From: Intrasporangium flavum
Lineage (GTDB): Bacteria; Actinomycetota; Actinomycetes; Actinomycetales; Dermatophilaceae
DNA: 64,000 nt
Assembly (NCBI RefSeq): GCF_001956915.1
Contig: NZ_MLJO01000028.1
Coordinates: 24,135 to 88,134 of the forward strand
Direction of reading: 5' to 3'
In this document: one piece after another, positions 8,882 to 16,987 of the stretch
Numbering within the stretch: position 1 is the first letter of the stretch
Layout of the letters: each line of letters opens with the position of its first letter
Notes under the pieces: generated by a model
Seen by the model: only the letters and a program-made list of their open reading frames with translations
Told to the model about the DNA's origin: nothing
Databases searched by the model: none
Position numbers and translations under genes: made by a program

Positions 8882-9358
8882 TCAGATGGCGGCCGGGGAG
8901 TCGAGCGGGTTGTCGGCCGCGGTCTCGGCGGCGGTGCGGAGCAGCTCGCCGAGGAGGATCAGGGTCTGTTCGTCCTCGGGCAGGATGCGTCGCCCGAACG
9001 GCCCGCGGGCCAGGGCCACACCCTCGCCGATGCGCAGGACGGTGCGGCGCACGTCGTCACGGGTGGCGGCGTCCATCCGCTCGAGCAGCCGCGTCACGGC
9101 GAGCATCCCCGACACGACGCTGCGCCCGTCGAGCTCGAACTCGTCGAAGAGCCACGTCCGCTCGGCAGCCGCCCCGGCCAGCACCTCCCGCCCGGGGCCC
9201 TCGCTGCGCAGGGCGGCCGAGGTGGCGGCGTCCCAGAACGCGCCGCGCTCGTCCTCGTCGAACCGGACCCGGCCGGCCAGTGCGCTGAGCACCCAGACCG
9301 GCGCGAGGCGCAGCGTCACCCACTCGGCGGCCGACCACTCGTCCTGCCAGCGGCCCAC
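8882..9358 (-). CDS. Hypothetical protein, 158 residues
   Basis: Small soluble, mostly alpha-helical acidic protein without signal peptide or recognised catalytic motif. GTG 9358 is supported by a strong AGGAGGAGG ribosome site about seven bases upstream; the open frame further upstream has no start codon close by. Segments such as [20 protein letters not shown] and [12 protein letters not shown] suggest a small helical regulator-like or structural protein. It is convergent with the lysozyme gene. Function unknown. Confidence 0.7.
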   Translation of the reverse strand: MGRWQDEWSAAEWVTLRLAPVWVLSALAGRVRFDEDERGAFWDAATSAALRSEGPGREVLAGAAAERTWLFDEFELDGRSVVSGMLAVTRLLERMDAATRDDVRRTVLRIGEGVALARGPFGRRILPEDEQTLILLGELLRTAAETAADNPLDSPAAI

Positions 9359-9583
9359 GGCGCCACCTCCTCCTGCCCGCGCGAAGCCCTGACCGGTGAC
9401 CCGTCCAGCGTACGACCGCCCGGCAAGGGGGCGATGCCCGCGACGACCGACGCGGGCCTCCCCGGGGTATCCACGGGCGTCCCCGGGCATCCGCCGGCGG
9501 GCCCGTGCGTTGTCAGGGAGGATCGGCCCCAGCCCGCCCACGCCGACCCCACCCGGGCAGCAACCCTCAGAGAGGCACCGCGC

Positions 9584-10501
9584 ATGGACCAGCTCCCCGA
9601 CCTCACCGGCCGTCACGTCGTCGTCACCGGCAGCAACAGCGGCACCGGCAAGGAGGCGGCCCGCCGGCTCGCCGCGGCCGGCGCCGACGTGGTCATGGCG
9701 GTGCGCTCCACCGACAAGGGCGACGCGGCGCGCGCGGAGATCCTCGCGGCCACCCCCGACGCGTCGGTGACGGTGCGCCGGCTCGACCTCGCCGACCTCG
9801 CGTCGGTGCGGGCCTTCGCGGGCCTCCTGCTCGAGGAGGGCCGGCCGGTCGACGTGCTCGTCAACAACGCCGGGGTCATGGCGCCGCCGAAGCGGTTCGA
9901 GACCGTCGACGGCTTCGAGCTGCAGATGGGCACGAACTTCCTCGGCCCGTTCGCGCTGACCAACCTGCTGCTGCCGCTCGTGCTGAAGGGCGAGCGCCCG
10001 CGTGTGGCGACGATGACGAGCGGCGTCGCAGCGGTCGGCACCATCGACTTCGCCGACCTGCAGTGGACCTCGCGCCGCTTCAGCCCGTGGCGCGCCTACG
10101 CCCAGTCCAAGCTCGCCGACAGCCTCCTCGGCCTGTACCTGGCGCGGGTCGCCACCGAGCGCGACTGGCCCCTGCTCAGCACCCTCGCCCACCCCGGCTA
10201 CACGCGGACCAACCTGCAGGTCGCCGGTGCGAGCCTCGGGCGCGAGGGTGCCAAGCCGCCGCTCTACACCCGCCTGTCGGTGCTGCCGGTCCAGGAGGTC
10301 GAGCAGGGCACCGAGCCGCTCCTGCGCGCCATCGCCGACCCGACCGCCATCCAGGGCGCGTTCTACGGCCCGGGCGGACGCTTCGGGCTGGCCGGTCCGG
10401 CGACGCTCGTGCCCCAGCCGCGCTCGGCCCGCAAGCCCGAGCTGGCCGCGTCGCTGTGGGCCGTGGCCGAGAAGCTCACCGGCACGACGCTGCCCGACTG
10501 A
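9584..10501 (+). CDS. Short-chain dehydrogenase/reductase (retinol dehydrogenase-like SDR)
   Basis: NAD(P)-dependent oxidoreductase of 305 residues. The Rossmann nucleotide motif [10 protein letters not shown] (TGXXXGXG) is near residue 15, NNAGVM follows strand 4, and the catalytic YAQSK (YXXXK) is near residue 170. The extended C-terminal part with [11 protein letters not shown] resembles RDH/WW-oxidoreductase-type SDRs. ATG 9584 is preceded by AGAGAGGCACC. The stop lies only four bases from the end of the convergent glucanase gene. The substrate cannot be predicted. Confidence 0.88.
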   Translation: MDQLPDLTGRHVVVTGSNSGTGKEAARRLAAAGADVVMAVRSTDKGDAARAEILAATPDASVTVRRLDLADLASVRAFAGLLLEEGRPVDVLVNNAGVMAPPKRFETVDGFELQMGTNFLGPFALTNLLLPLVLKGERPRVATMTSGVAAVGTIDFADLQWTSRRFSPWRAYAQSKLADSLLGLYLARVATERDWPLLSTLAHPGYTRTNLQVAGASLGREGAKPPLYTRLSVLPVQEVEQGTEPLLRAIADPTAIQGAFYGPGGRFGLAGPATLVPQPRSARKPELAASLWAVAEKLTGTTLPD

Positions 10502-10505
10502 CGCG

Positions 10506-11801
10506 TCAGGCGATCGGCATCTGCCGCGCCTCGACGACGGGGCGCAGCACGGCCTCGACGTCCGGCGTGCAGAACCAGCGGCGCAGGCAGTCGTCGGCGA
10601 GCACGTTGGCGAGCGAGCCGAGCACCATCGACTGGTCGAGCGAGAGGTACCGGCCGGCGCCGCGGCCCGTGCGCACGTCCACGGCGTCGACGAACCCGCC
10701 CGGGCCGTACGCCCCGAGGTCGCGCTCGAGCCGCGCGAGGTTGTCGGCCGCGGCGTCGGGCTCGACCATGAGCGCCATGGCGGACGCGTGCGGCGTGACG
10801 ACGACCTCGCCGTCCTCCTCGCTCGGGTAGCCGCCCTCGACCCACGCGATGGGCGGCACGCCGAAGACGCCGTAGCCCTCGCCCGGTTTGCCGCACGGGC
10901 TGAATCCCCAGTAGCCGTAAACCTTCTCGTCGAGGGCGTACTCGCGCTGGAGGGCCACGGTGCGGGCCTCGTTGACGCCCCAGGTGGCCGGCGCCCAGGC
11001 CGCCTCGGGCACGAAGATCGTCGGCATGAGCGCCTCGAACATCGAGCCGCCGTAGGTCGGCACGACGTCGCGGCCGCGGTAGTGGCGCACCGGGGTGTCG
11101 AGGGAGGCGTAGTGCTCGGGCGGGATCTGGCCGTGGGCGATGCCGACGTAGCTGGCGATGCGCGGCTCGGAGTCGAGCAGGTCGTAGTGGTGCGGGGTGT
11201 GCAGCACCGGCGCGTGGCCCTCGACGTAGGCCTCGCTCACCGTGTCCTGGCCGGGGTCGGCCACCCAGAAGCCGCCGCGCAGCCGGCCACGCGGGCCGCC
11301 GTCAGAGCCTCCGGCCGCGGCGTCGTGGAAGGCGCCGAAGTGCATCCGGTCGAGCACCCGGTGCGCCTCGGTGGCCACGTCGGGCTCGGCGGCCGCCGCC
11401 ACCATGAGGCCGGCCGCGAGCCAGCCGTTGTCGACGCTCGACAGGAACGGGTGGATGGTGCCGCCGTCGGGCATCCAGTGCAGCAGCGCGCCGGTGCGGT
11501 CGTCGTACCAGTTGAAGAACATCCCGGACTCGTCGTGCACCTCCATCCCGGCGAGGGTCGCGAGGAGGCGGCGCAGGCGGTCGCGGGCGTCGGCGGCCGG
11601 GAGCAGGCCGAGGTCGCGGGCGGCCACGGTGCACCACAGCAGGCCGCCGATGTTCGTCGGCGAGGTGTAGCCGCTTCGGGTGGCGGGGTCCAGCGATGTG
11701 GCGATGCTGTCGGTGGGCAGGCCGCTGTCGGGGTCGGTCATGGCCTCGAACGAGCGCCACGTGTCGGTGGCCCAGCGGGTCAGCAGGTCGGTGTCAGGCA
11801 T
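10506..11801 (-). CDS. Glucoamylase-domain glycoside hydrolase (GH144-like, putative endo-beta-1,2-glucanase)
   Basis: 431-residue (alpha/alpha)6-barrel protein of the Glycoamylase (PF10091) type, the fold of GH144 endo-beta-1,2-glucanases. Diagnostic parts are NIGGLLWCTVAARDLGLL, the motif VDNGWLAAGLMVA, YGGSMFEALMP and YGYWGFSPCGKPGEGYGVFG. There is no signal peptide, so unlike secreted Bacteroidetes GH144 enzymes it should work in the cytoplasm on imported oligosaccharides. It lies downstream of the LacI gene and oligopeptide-type importer, opposite GH94, GH3 and GH35 genes. The beta-1,2 specificity is inferred from context; related barrel proteins can act on other glucans. Confidence 0.75.
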   Translation of the reverse strand: MPDTDLLTRWATDTWRSFEAMTDPDSGLPTDSIATSLDPATRSGYTSPTNIGGLLWCTVAARDLGLLPAADARDRLRRLLATLAGMEVHDESGMFFNWYDDRTGALLHWMPDGGTIHPFLSSVDNGWLAAGLMVAAAAEPDVATEAHRVLDRMHFGAFHDAAAGGSDGGPRGRLRGGFWVADPGQDTVSEAYVEGHAPVLHTPHHYDLLDSEPRIASYVGIAHGQIPPEHYASLDTPVRHYRGRDVVPTYGGSMFEALMPTIFVPEAAWAPATWGVNEARTVALQREYALDEKVYGYWGFSPCGKPGEGYGVFGVPPIAWVEGGYPSEEDGEVVVTPHASAMALMVEPDAAADNLARLERDLGAYGPGGFVDAVDVRTGRGAGRYLSLDQSMVLGSLANVLADDCLRRWFCTPDVEAVLRPVVEARQMPIA

Positions 11802-11836
11802 GCAGGGGTCCTTGGGAGAGACGAGGAGGAGGTCGT

Positions 11837-11931
11837 GAGAAAGTGCCCACTCGACGGAAGAGGATTCGCGAGAAGGTGGCCACTCGACTGAGGAGAGGGG
11901 GCGAGCCCCTCGGTCGAGTGGGCAGTTCCTC
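11837..11931. repeat. Three copies of a 19-bp intergenic repeat, one inverted, forming a hairpin
   Basis: GAGAAAGTGCCCACTCGAC at 11837-11855, GAGAAGGTGGCCACTCGAC at 11870-11888, and an inverted copy at 11913-11931 that reads GAGGAACTGCCCACTCGAC on the minus strand. The second and third copies pair into a 14-bp stem (11879-11892 with 11908-11921, one wobble), which would act as a terminator for the LacI gene transcribed from the right. It is too short and too few for CRISPR. Confidence 0.75.
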
Positions 11932-11946
11932 GAGGAGGGGGTGGGG

Positions 11947-12993
11947 TCAGGCGCCGGCGACGGACGCCTGGTCCCAGTCGCAGCCGCACGAGCCGCGCAC
12001 GACGAGGCGGGTCGGCAGCACCTGGGGGTGCACGTCGGTGGTGCGGCCGCCGATGCGCTCGTGGAGGCGGATCGCGGCCCAGCGCCCGAGCTCGCGCATG
12101 GGCTGCTGCACCGTGGTGAGGCCGGGGGCGAGGTAGCGCGAGGTCATGATGTCGTCGAAGCCGACCACCGCGAGGTCCTGGCCGACGACGCGTCCTTCGC
12201 GGGCCAGCAGCACCATCGTCGCGAGCGCGAGCTCGTCGTTGGCGCAGACGAGCCCGTCGACCGGGCCCTCCGACGCCTCGATCGCCCGCAGCCCCTCCAT
12301 GACGGCCCGTCCCGACTGCTCCTCGTACGGCACGTCGATCGGCGGGGCCACCTCCTCGCCCTGCTTGCGGGCGAGCGCGTGCTGGAAACCGCGGTAGCGC
12401 TCCGACACGTCGTGCGACGTGGCGGTGTCGCCGACGAAGACGAGGCGTCGGCGTCCGTGGTCGAGCACGTGACGCGTCAGCTCGGCCGAGCTGATGAAGT
12501 TCTCCACCTGCACGGCGTCGGCACCCTCGATGGCGTCGCGCGCGACGAGCACCGTCGGCGTCGAGCGGACGATCTGGCGGACCGCCGCGTCGGAGATCGT
12601 GTCGTTGGCGATGACGATCCCGTCGACCCGGGCCAGCATCCGGCGCACCGCCGCCTCGACGTCCTTCGACGCGTCGCAGACGAGCACGACCGTGGACTGG
12701 TGGTCGGCCGCCGCCGTCGACTCGAAGCCGGAGAGCAGCTCGGAGTAGTAGGGCCCGCGCAGGCCGGGCAGGATCAGGCCGTGCGTCTCGTGCTGGGGCA
12801 CGTCGACGGGGCGGCCGGCACGCAACGGCACGTACTCGAGCTCCTCGACCGCGCGCAGCACCCGCTGCCGGGTGCGGGCCGAGGCCGGCGTCGACCCGCT
12901 GAGCACCCGCGAGACGGTGGCGATGGACACGCCGGCACGCTCGGCCACGGTGTAGATCGTCACCGGGCGAGCGTCGTCGCTGTCTGTCGTCAC
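11947..12993 (-). CDS. LacI-family transcriptional regulator of the glucan locus
   Basis: DNA-binding repressor of 348 residues. The N-terminal helix-turn-helix IYTVAERAGVSIATVSRVLSG is followed by a hinge helix and a periplasmic-binding-protein-like effector domain (LILPGLRGPYYSELLSGFE, VDGLVCANDELALA, VVGFDDIMTSRYLAPGLTTVQQP). The C-terminal SCGCD is slightly unusual. GTG 12993 has an AAAGGG ribosome site and removes an improbable TTG-started extension. It lies just downstream of the importer and upstream of the glucanase gene, so it probably controls both divergent arms of the locus in response to an oligosaccharide. The operator was not identified with certainty. Confidence 0.9.
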   Translation of the reverse strand: MTTDSDDARPVTIYTVAERAGVSIATVSRVLSGSTPASARTRQRVLRAVEELEYVPLRAGRPVDVPQHETHGLILPGLRGPYYSELLSGFESTAAADHQSTVVLVCDASKDVEAAVRRMLARVDGIVIANDTISDAAVRQIVRSTPTVLVARDAIEGADAVQVENFISSAELTRHVLDHGRRRLVFVGDTATSHDVSERYRGFQHALARKQGEEVAPPIDVPYEEQSGRAVMEGLRAIEASEGPVDGLVCANDELALATMVLLAREGRVVGQDLAVVGFDDIMTSRYLAPGLTTVQQPMRELGRWAAIRLHERIGGRTTDVHPQVLPTRLVVRGSCGCDWDQASVAGA

Positions 12994-13045
12994 CGAGGCC
13001 CTTTCGTCCCGGGACAACTGTGCACGGCGTCAGCCGACCGGACAA

Positions 13046-13069
13046 GCCGGGCGCGCGGTGGCGCCCGGC
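13046..13069 (-). terminator. Stem-loop after the ABC ATPase gene
   Basis: Nine-base perfect stem (GCCGGGCGC at 13046-13054 pairing with 13061-13069) and a six-base loop, located between the end of the ATPase gene and the LacI start. It probably reduces readthrough from the importer operon into the regulator gene. Confidence 0.5.
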
Positions 13070-13085
13070 CCGGCCGGTGCTCGGC

Positions 13086-14939
13086 TCAGAAGGGGTTGGG
13101 GATGGCGTCGATGAGCTTGCGCGTGTAGGCGTCGCTCGGGTCACGGATCACCTTGAGGGTCTGGCCCTGCTCGACGACGCGGCCCTGGTTGAGCACGATG
13201 ACCTCGTCGGCGAGCATCCGGGCGCTGAGCAGGTCGTGCGTGATGTAGAGGATGCCGACGTCGCTGTCCTGCACGAGGTCGTGGAGCAGCTCGAGGATCT
13301 CGGCGCGGATCGACACGTCGAGGCTGCTGATCGGCTCGTCGGCCACGATGATCTCCGGCTGCACCGCGAGCGCCTTGGCGATGACGACGCGCTGGCGCTG
13401 GCCGCCGGACAGCTCGTAGCCGAAGCGGTTGACGAACCGGTCGGCCGGGGTGAGCGCGACCTTCTCGAGCAGCTCGTGGACGCGGCCACGCAGCTCGGTT
13501 CCCTTGAGCCCGTGGTAGTTCGCCAGGGGGCGGGACAGGATGTAGCCGAGCCGCTTGGCCGGGTTGATCGAGCTGTACGGATCCTGGAAGACCATCTGCA
13601 CGTGGCTGCAGTAGTCGCGCAGGCCGCGTCCGCGGAACCCGGCGACCTCCTCGTCGCCGCGCGGGCCGTGGAAGACGATCCGCCCCGACGTCGGGCTGTC
13701 GACGCCGGTGATCATCCGGGCCAGCGTCGACTTGCCGCTGCCGCTCTGGCCGACCAGGGCGGTCACCTCGCCCTTGCGCAGCGTGAACGACGCGTCGGTG
13801 ACGGCCTCGACCTTGGTGACGGTGAGGCCGCGGCGGCGGCTGAACACCTTCGACACGTTCTCGACGGTGAGGATCGGCTCGCCGCGGGTGGCCGCGGCCG
13901 ACTCGGTGGCCGTCTTGACGAACTGCGGCCCCTCGAAGTGGCGGGTGGGCTCGCCGAACTCGCGCGCCCCGTCGTCGGTGCGCTGCAGCCGGGCCACGTG
14001 GCAGGCGGCGCGACCGCCGGCCAGCGGCGCGAGCTCGGGCTCGACGCTCGTGCACCGCTCGATGCGCTCGGGGCAGCGGGGCGCGAAGCTGCAGCCGGCG
14101 ATGGGCAGCGACAGGTCCGGCGGGCGGCCCGGCACGTAGGTGATCCGGACCTCCTCGGCGCGGGGGTCGCCGTACGAGCCGAGCAGGCCCTTGGAGTACG
14201 GGTGCAGCGGCTCGGCCAGCAGCCCGGCCGCGGTCTGCTCCTCGACGATCCGGCCGCCGTACATGACGAGGATCCGGTCGGACAGGTCGAGGACGGTGCC
14301 GATGTCGTGGCTGATGAAGAGCACCGCGAAGCCCTGCTCGGCCTGCAACCGCCGCACGTTCTCGAGGATCGAGTGCTGCACGACGACGTCGAGGCCGGTG
14401 GTCGGCTCGTCGAGGAGGATGAACTTCGGCTCGAGGGCGAGCGCCAGGGCGAGGTTGACGCGCTGGCGCATGCCGCCGGACAGCTCGTGCGGGTAGGCGC
14501 CGATGAACTTGTGGTCGATGATGACCATGTCGAAGAGCTCGCGGATGCGGCGCGTCACGGCCTCGCCGCGCAGCTTCGAGTGCTGCTCGATGACGTCGCG
14601 GAACTGCGCCTCGACGCGGGTCACGGGGTTGAGCGAGTTCATGCTGCTCTGGAAGACGGTCGAGATGTCGCGCCAGCGCAGCGAGCGCAGCTCGTCCTCG
14701 GGCAGGCTCGTGATGTCGGTGCCGTCGAAGGTGATGCTGCCGCCGCTGATGCGCCCGGGCCGCTGGAGCAGGCGCAGCACGGCGGTGCCGAGCGTCGTCT
14801 TGCCGGAGCCGGATTCGCCGATGAGGCCGACGAACTCGCCCGGTTCGATGCTGAACGACACGTCCTGGACAGCGTCGAGGGCGCGGTGCGCCTTGGGTTC
14901 GTAGCGGACCGACAGGTCCAACACGTCGAGCAGGGCCAT
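13086..14939 (-). CDS. Fused double ATPase of oligopeptide-type ABC importer (DppD-DppF fusion)
   Basis: Energises uptake through the two permeases encoded upstream. The 617-residue protein has two complete nucleotide-binding domains. Domain 1 has Walker A GESGSGKT near residue 40, signature LSGGMRQR and LLDEPTTGLD. Domain 2, from about residue 345, has GQSGSGKST, LSGGQRQR and VADEPISSLD. Between them is the oligopeptide-transporter C-terminal segment with clustered cysteines (GCSFAPRCPERIERC). Dpp/Opp systems usually use two separate ATPases; fused forms occur in actinobacteria. It follows the DppC-type permease after three bases. In this locus the cargo is more likely a beta-glucooligosaccharide than a peptide. 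Confidence 0.92.
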   Translation of the reverse strand: MALLDVLDLSVRYEPKAHRALDAVQDVSFSIEPGEFVGLIGESGSGKTTLGTAVLRLLQRPGRISGGSITFDGTDITSLPEDELRSLRWRDISTVFQSSMNSLNPVTRVEAQFRDVIEQHSKLRGEAVTRRIRELFDMVIIDHKFIGAYPHELSGGMRQRVNLALALALEPKFILLDEPTTGLDVVVQHSILENVRRLQAEQGFAVLFISHDIGTVLDLSDRILVMYGGRIVEEQTAAGLLAEPLHPYSKGLLGSYGDPRAEEVRITYVPGRPPDLSLPIAGCSFAPRCPERIERCTSVEPELAPLAGGRAACHVARLQRTDDGAREFGEPTRHFEGPQFVKTATESAAATRGEPILTVENVSKVFSRRRGLTVTKVEAVTDASFTLRKGEVTALVGQSGSGKSTLARMITGVDSPTSGRIVFHGPRGDEEVAGFRGRGLRDYCSHVQMVFQDPYSSINPAKRLGYILSRPLANYHGLKGTELRGRVHELLEKVALTPADRFVNRFGYELSGGQRQRVVIAKALAVQPEIIVADEPISSLDVSIRAEILELLHDLVQDSDVGILYITHDLLSARMLADEVIVLNQGRVVEQGQTLKVIRDPSDAYTRKLIDAIPNPF

Positions 14940-14942
14940 GGG

Positions 14943-15917
14943 TCAGTCCTCTCGCAGGTGCGGGTTGGACAGCAGGTCGACACCGAAGTTGATGAACGCC
15001 ATGCCGGTCATGAGGACCGCGAGCACGAGGCCGGGCACGAAGACCCACAGCCACAGGCCCTGCGCGATGGCGCTCTGGGCGTTGGCCTGGTAGAGCATCG
15101 TGCCCCACGAGACGCTGCGGCTGTCGCCGAGGCCGAGGGCCGCGAGGCCAGCCTCCGCGCCGATCGCGCCGGTCGCCGCGCCGACGAAGCTCGCCGCGAC
15201 GAGCGAGGTCATGTTCGGCATGATCTCCCGGAACACGATGCGCCACGTGCTCTCGCCGGAGAACTTCGCGGCGGTGACGAAGTCGCGGTTGCGCAGCGTG
15301 ATGATCTGGGCGCGCTTGGCGCGGGCGGCGCCGGCCCACGAGGTGATCGAGATGACGCCGACGATGAGCCAGACGCCGCGCGCCTGCGAGTAGGCGACGA
15401 GCGTGATGATGAGCGGCAGCGCCGGGATGACGAGGGCGACGTTCGTCAGGAACGACAGGACGTCGTCGATGACGGTGCCCTCGGTGTAGCCCGAGATCAT
15501 GCCGACGACGAGGGCGATGGCGGTGGACAGCAGGCCGGCGAAGAGGCCGACGAGCAGGGAGATCCGCGTGCCGTAGATGAGCTGGCTCGCGATGTCCTGC
15601 CCGCTCGTCGTCGTGCCGAGCCAGTTGGTGCCGCTCGGGCCGGCGAGGGGCTCGAACGAGCCGTCGAGCGGGTCGTGCGGCGCGATGAGCGGGGCGAAGA
15701 CCCCGACGATGATGTAGACCGCGACGATGACGACGCCGACGCGCGCCTTCTTGCTCGCCCAGACGACCTCCCACCAGCGGTCGGGACGCGCCGCGTCGGA
15801 GACCTGCTCGACCTCGTGGACGGCGAGCTCCTGCGTCGGGTCGCCGGCCTCGATGACGCCGCCGGGGGCCGAGCCGCCGGACGACGGCAGGCCGGGCGTG
15901 GGGTTCGAGGTGCTCAT
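14943..15917 (-). CDS. Oligopeptide-type ABC transporter permease (DppC family)
   Basis: Inner-membrane permease of 324 residues. A long cytoplasmic N-terminal tail (about 60 residues) leads into the first transmembrane helix near VGVVIVAVYIIVGVFAPLI; about five further helices follow. The DppC signatures GTTTSGQDIASQLIYGTRISL, EIMPNMTSLV and EAGLAALGLG are present. The start codon overlaps the stop of the DppB-type gene (ATGA). It works with the adjacent permease and fused ATPase. Family assignment is secure; the substrate is inferred from neighbouring glycosidases. Confidence 0.93.
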   Translation of the reverse strand: MSTSNPTPGLPSSGGSAPGGVIEAGDPTQELAVHEVEQVSDAARPDRWWEVVWASKKARVGVVIVAVYIIVGVFAPLIAPHDPLDGSFEPLAGPSGTNWLGTTTSGQDIASQLIYGTRISLLVGLFAGLLSTAIALVVGMISGYTEGTVIDDVLSFLTNVALVIPALPLIITLVAYSQARGVWLIVGVISITSWAGAARAKRAQIITLRNRDFVTAAKFSGESTWRIVFREIMPNMTSLVAASFVGAATGAIGAEAGLAALGLGDSRSVSWGTMLYQANAQSAIAQGLWLWVFVPGLVLAVLMTGMAFINFGVDLLSNPHLRED

Positions 15918-16903
15918 GACTGGGCCCTCCTGGCTCGCGGGTCGAGGACGCCGTAGAGCAGGTCCGCGACGAGGTTCGCGAGGAGCACCCCGACCGTCGT
16001 GAGCAGCATCAGCGTCTGGAGCAACGGGTAGTCCTTCATCTCGACGGCCTCACCCATGAGCCGGCCGAGGCCGGGGTAGTCGAAGGCCTGCTCGACGAGG
16101 ATGGCGCCGCCGAGCACACCGCCGAGCGCGAGGGCGAAGCCGGTCACGCTGGGCAGCAAGGCGTTTCGCGCCGCGTACTTGAGGGCGACGGTGCGGTCGG
16201 GCAGGCCCTTGGCCTTGGCCAGCCGGATGTAGTCCTCGCCGAGGTTCATGATCATCGTGTTGCGCATGCCGAGGATCCAGCCGATCGGCGTCACGACGAG
16301 CAGCGCGACGGCCGGCAGGAACGAGTGGCTCACGGCCTCCTGGACGAAGGCGAAGTTCCAGCCCGGCGTCGACTCCTCGTAACCGCCCGACGTCGGGAAC
16401 CAGCCGAGGCTGTAGCCGAAGACGTAGAGCAGCAGCAGGGCGATCCAGAACGGCTGGAGGGTGCCGAGGAACGTCGACCCGAGCGTGACGACGCTGTCGA
16501 GGCGCGAGTTGCGCCGCCAGGCCGCGTACGCGCCGAGCACGACGCCGATCGCGAAGCTCAGCACCTGCGTCACGACGACGAGGATGACCGTCCACCACAG
16601 GGCCTGGCCGATGACCTCGGTGACCTTGTACGGGTAGTAGGTGTAGCTGAGGCCGAAGTTGCCGTGGACGAGCTCGCCGAGGTACTGCGTGTACTGGCTC
16701 CACAGCGAGCCGTCGGGCGCGCCGAGCATGGCGCGCATGGCCTTGACCTGGGCGGGGTCGAGCGCCGTGTCCTTGCCGGCCAGGCGCTTGACCATGATCT
16801 CCGCGGGGTCTCCCGGCTGGAGCCGTGGGATGAGGAAGTTCAGCGTGACGACTGCCCACAGCGTCGCGAGGAAGAACCCGAGCTTCCGGAGGAAGTACTT
16901 CAT
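15914..16903 (-). CDS. Oligopeptide-type ABC transporter permease (DppB family)
   Basis: Inner-membrane permease of 329 residues with six helices and the long periplasmic loop after helix 1 (about residues 30-95) typical of DppB/OppB. N-terminal features are FFLATLWAVVTLNFLIPRLQPGD; the docking loop is DYIRLAKAKGLPDRTVALKYAARNA and the C-terminus contains EQAFDYPGLGRLMGEAV. It is separated from the binding-protein gene by 84 bases that hold a strong stem-loop, and overlaps the next permease by four bases. Confidence 0.93.
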   Translation of the reverse strand: MKYFLRKLGFFLATLWAVVTLNFLIPRLQPGDPAEIMVKRLAGKDTALDPAQVKAMRAMLGAPDGSLWSQYTQYLGELVHGNFGLSYTYYPYKVTEVIGQALWWTVILVVVTQVLSFAIGVVLGAYAAWRRNSRLDSVVTLGSTFLGTLQPFWIALLLLYVFGYSLGWFPTSGGYEESTPGWNFAFVQEAVSHSFLPAVALLVVTPIGWILGMRNTMIMNLGEDYIRLAKAKGLPDRTVALKYAARNALLPSVTGFALALGGVLGGAILVEQAFDYPGLGRLMGEAVEMKDYPLLQTLMLLTTVGVLLANLVADLLYGVLDPRARRAQS

Positions 16904-16926
16904 CGGGATGGCCTTCCGTCGGGCCC

Positions 16927-16952
16927 GGCGCCGCGGCGGTGGCCGCGGCGCC
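16927..16952 (-). terminator. Intercistronic stem-loop between binding-protein and permease genes
   Basis: Perfect 10-bp stem (GGCGCCGCGG at 16927-16936 with 16943-16952) and a six-base loop, between the solute-binding-protein stop and the permease start. Such hairpins commonly let the binding protein be expressed above the membrane subunits, by partial termination or by protecting the upstream mRNA. Confidence 0.6.
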
Positions 16953-16987
16953 GAGCCTCTTCAGGGGTCACCGAAGGGTCGCTTCGG

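Noticed and set aside
11837..11931. Possible CRISPR array
   Set aside because: Only three imperfect 19-bp units, one inverted, with unequal spacers and no cas genes.
13020..15956. Very long plus-strand open frame opposite the ABC transporter genes
   Set aside because: It is the antisense shadow of the GC-rich transporter genes; its Asp/Glu/Arg/Val-rich composition has no domain, and the minus strand encodes clear ABC proteins.
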